A stretch of 64,000 nucleotides of DNA from Bacillus sp. Xin1 (GTDB lineage: Bacteria; Bacillota; Bacilli; Bacillales; Bacillaceae_G). The notes below the pieces were generated by a model. The model was not told the origin of the DNA, made no database searches, and worked only from the letters and a program-made list of their open reading frames with translations. The stretch spans positions 248,001-312,000 of the forward strand of contig NZ_JABUAE010000001.1 of assembly GCF_013314535.1 (NCBI RefSeq), in the 5' to 3' direction. Position 1 is the first letter of the stretch. Each line of letters begins with the position of its first letter. The position numbers and the translations under genes are program-made. Of this stretch, positions 63,321-64,000 are shown piece by piece.

Positions 63321-63993
63321 ATAATAAATTTAGTACCTTTTCTACTTTAATCCCTTTTTCTTGTAAAGAACGAAGACGATTTACAACATCCATAATCTCT
63401 TTATCAAAAGTAACACTAATTCCTTGGCTTTGTAATTCTTCTTTTAAATTTTCAATAGAATCATCTATGTCGATGCCAAGCTCGTAATCTTGACACACTT
63501 CGATTGTCTTTTTCACAAGCTTCACATAATTCTCTTGTAGTTTTGAATTTGTTTCCGCCACAGCTGTTTGTTTCGGTTTTGTAGGCATAGCTACAGTCGT
63601 TTCTTTCTTTGCAACTGGAGTAGGTACTGCCTCTTTTACAGGTGCTGGAGTAGGTGCCACTACAACTGTTTCTGAACGCACTGGCTTCGGTGCAGGTGTT
63701 GGAGTAGGTTTAGGTATTGCGACAGATTCTTCAACACGTGTAACAGGTTTAGGCGCAGTTGTAACTACTTTTGGTGCTTCTACAACTACTTCTTTCTTTG
63801 GCGCAGTTTCTACAGGTGTTACTTCTTGTTCAGCTGCCTCTTTGTTTTCTTTACTCCACATAACGCGTTCGATTTCTAGGGAAACATTGTTTTTGTTCAT
63901 TGCTGTTAATGTAACTTTACCAACTTCAGCGTTACCTGTGAAATCGACAATTTTATAAATCACACTTTTGTTCCAATCTACGTTTCCGCTCAA
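63319..63993 (-). CDS. proline/alanine/valine-rich protein, possibly 5'-truncated
   Basis: The visible frame has 224 residues. An N-terminal beta-like segment (residues 1-45) is followed by a low-complexity linker (about 50-150) built of imperfect repeats rich in P, A, V, T and K, such as PKPTPTPAPKPV. A charged helical domain ends the protein (DDSIENLKEELQSQGISVTF). The TTG at 63993 lacks a ribosome binding site in the last seven bases, and the frame stays open to the window edge, so the true start may lie outside. No family was recognised. Confidence 0.65.
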   Translation of the reverse strand: MSGNVDWNKSVIYKIVDFTGNAEVGKVTLTAMNKNNVSLEIERVMWSKENKEAAEQEVTPVETAPKKEVVVEAPKVVTTAPKPVTRVEESVAIPKPTPTPAPKPVRSETVVVAPTPAPVKEAVPTPVAKKETTVAMPTKPKQTAVAETNSKLQENYVKLVKKTIEVCQDYELGIDIDDSIENLKEELQSQGISVTFDKEIMDVVNRLRSLQEKGIKVEKVLNLL

Positions 63994-64000
63994 AAATAAT

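Overview
The window is a low-GC Firmicute chromosome segment, almost certainly from the Bacillus cereus group. The gene order (yqfU, zur, ispG, yqfZ, sodA, yqgE, pbpA, pst, rpmG, yqgN, yqgQ, glcK, yqgW, yqgX ... comG, yqzE, yqhH/yqhG, gcvT-gcvPA-gcvPB, yqhL, lipM) follows the yqf-yqg-yqh backbone of Bacillus subtilis. Several traits are typical of the cereus group instead: phoU behind a single pstB, a B12-dependent metH, a second murG paralogue, a sugar nucleotidyltransferase/phosphomannomutase fusion, and many small membrane proteins. The sequence does not tell me the species within the group. No phage, insertion sequence, CRISPR array or rRNA operon was seen. Most genes are housekeeping and few look recently acquired.

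Layout: 0.2-5.8 kb holds a YitT membrane protein, a zinc uptake operon (znuC-znuB-zur) behind a promoter with a likely Zur operator, ispG, a LysM protein and a DUF1189 membrane protein. 6.2-10.8 kb has one CAT-anticodon tRNA, sodA, an MFS transporter and the class B penicillin-binding protein gene pbpA. 11.0-15.5 kb is the phosphate uptake system pstS-pstC-pstA-pstB plus phoU behind a clear Pho box. 15.7-22.6 kb has the sugar nucleotidyltransferase fusion, rpmG, formyl-THF cyclo-ligase, yqgQ-glcK, a small DUF2759 protein, a metallo-beta-lactamase-fold hydrolase and a MidA-like methyltransferase. 24.0-32.1 kb is the methionine hub: metI-metC leftward and metF/yitJ-metH rightward, each behind its own SAM-I riboswitch, back to back. 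32.1-38.1 kb carries murG2 and then a less conserved stretch of hypotheticals, a nucleotidyltransferase next to an HD-domain gene broken by an in-frame TAG, and a lipoprotein.

38.2-45.8 kb has the cystine symporter tcyP, a DUF2626 protein, an HTH regulator with a cysteine-rich tail, the seven-gene comG competence pilus operon, aroK and yqzE. 46.0-54.3 kb has a VC0807-like membrane protein, a small gene behind a consensus cre site, the yqhG/yqhH pair and the glycine cleavage genes. 54.5-58.6 kb is a GntR-controlled ABC-2 exporter cluster surrounded by tiny membrane proteins. 58.6-61.0 kb has a TetR-controlled pair of small multidrug resistance subunits and an orphan LacI-family regulator. The window ends with a lipoprotein, a rhodanese, octanoyltransferase lipM and an unrecognised proline/alanine/valine-rich protein that may run off the edge.

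The most rewarding observations are the apparently catalytically dead phosphomannomutase domain of the 784-residue fusion, the nucleotidyltransferase/HD pair with a nonsense codon, several strong operator-like palindromes (GntR, TetR, LacI-type, the sodA promoter, upstream of pstS), two cre-like sites, the long comGD/comGE overlap, the absence of a recognisable glycine riboswitch before gcvT, and two terminators with no evident gene in front of them. I did not find a convincing wholly new multi-gene system.
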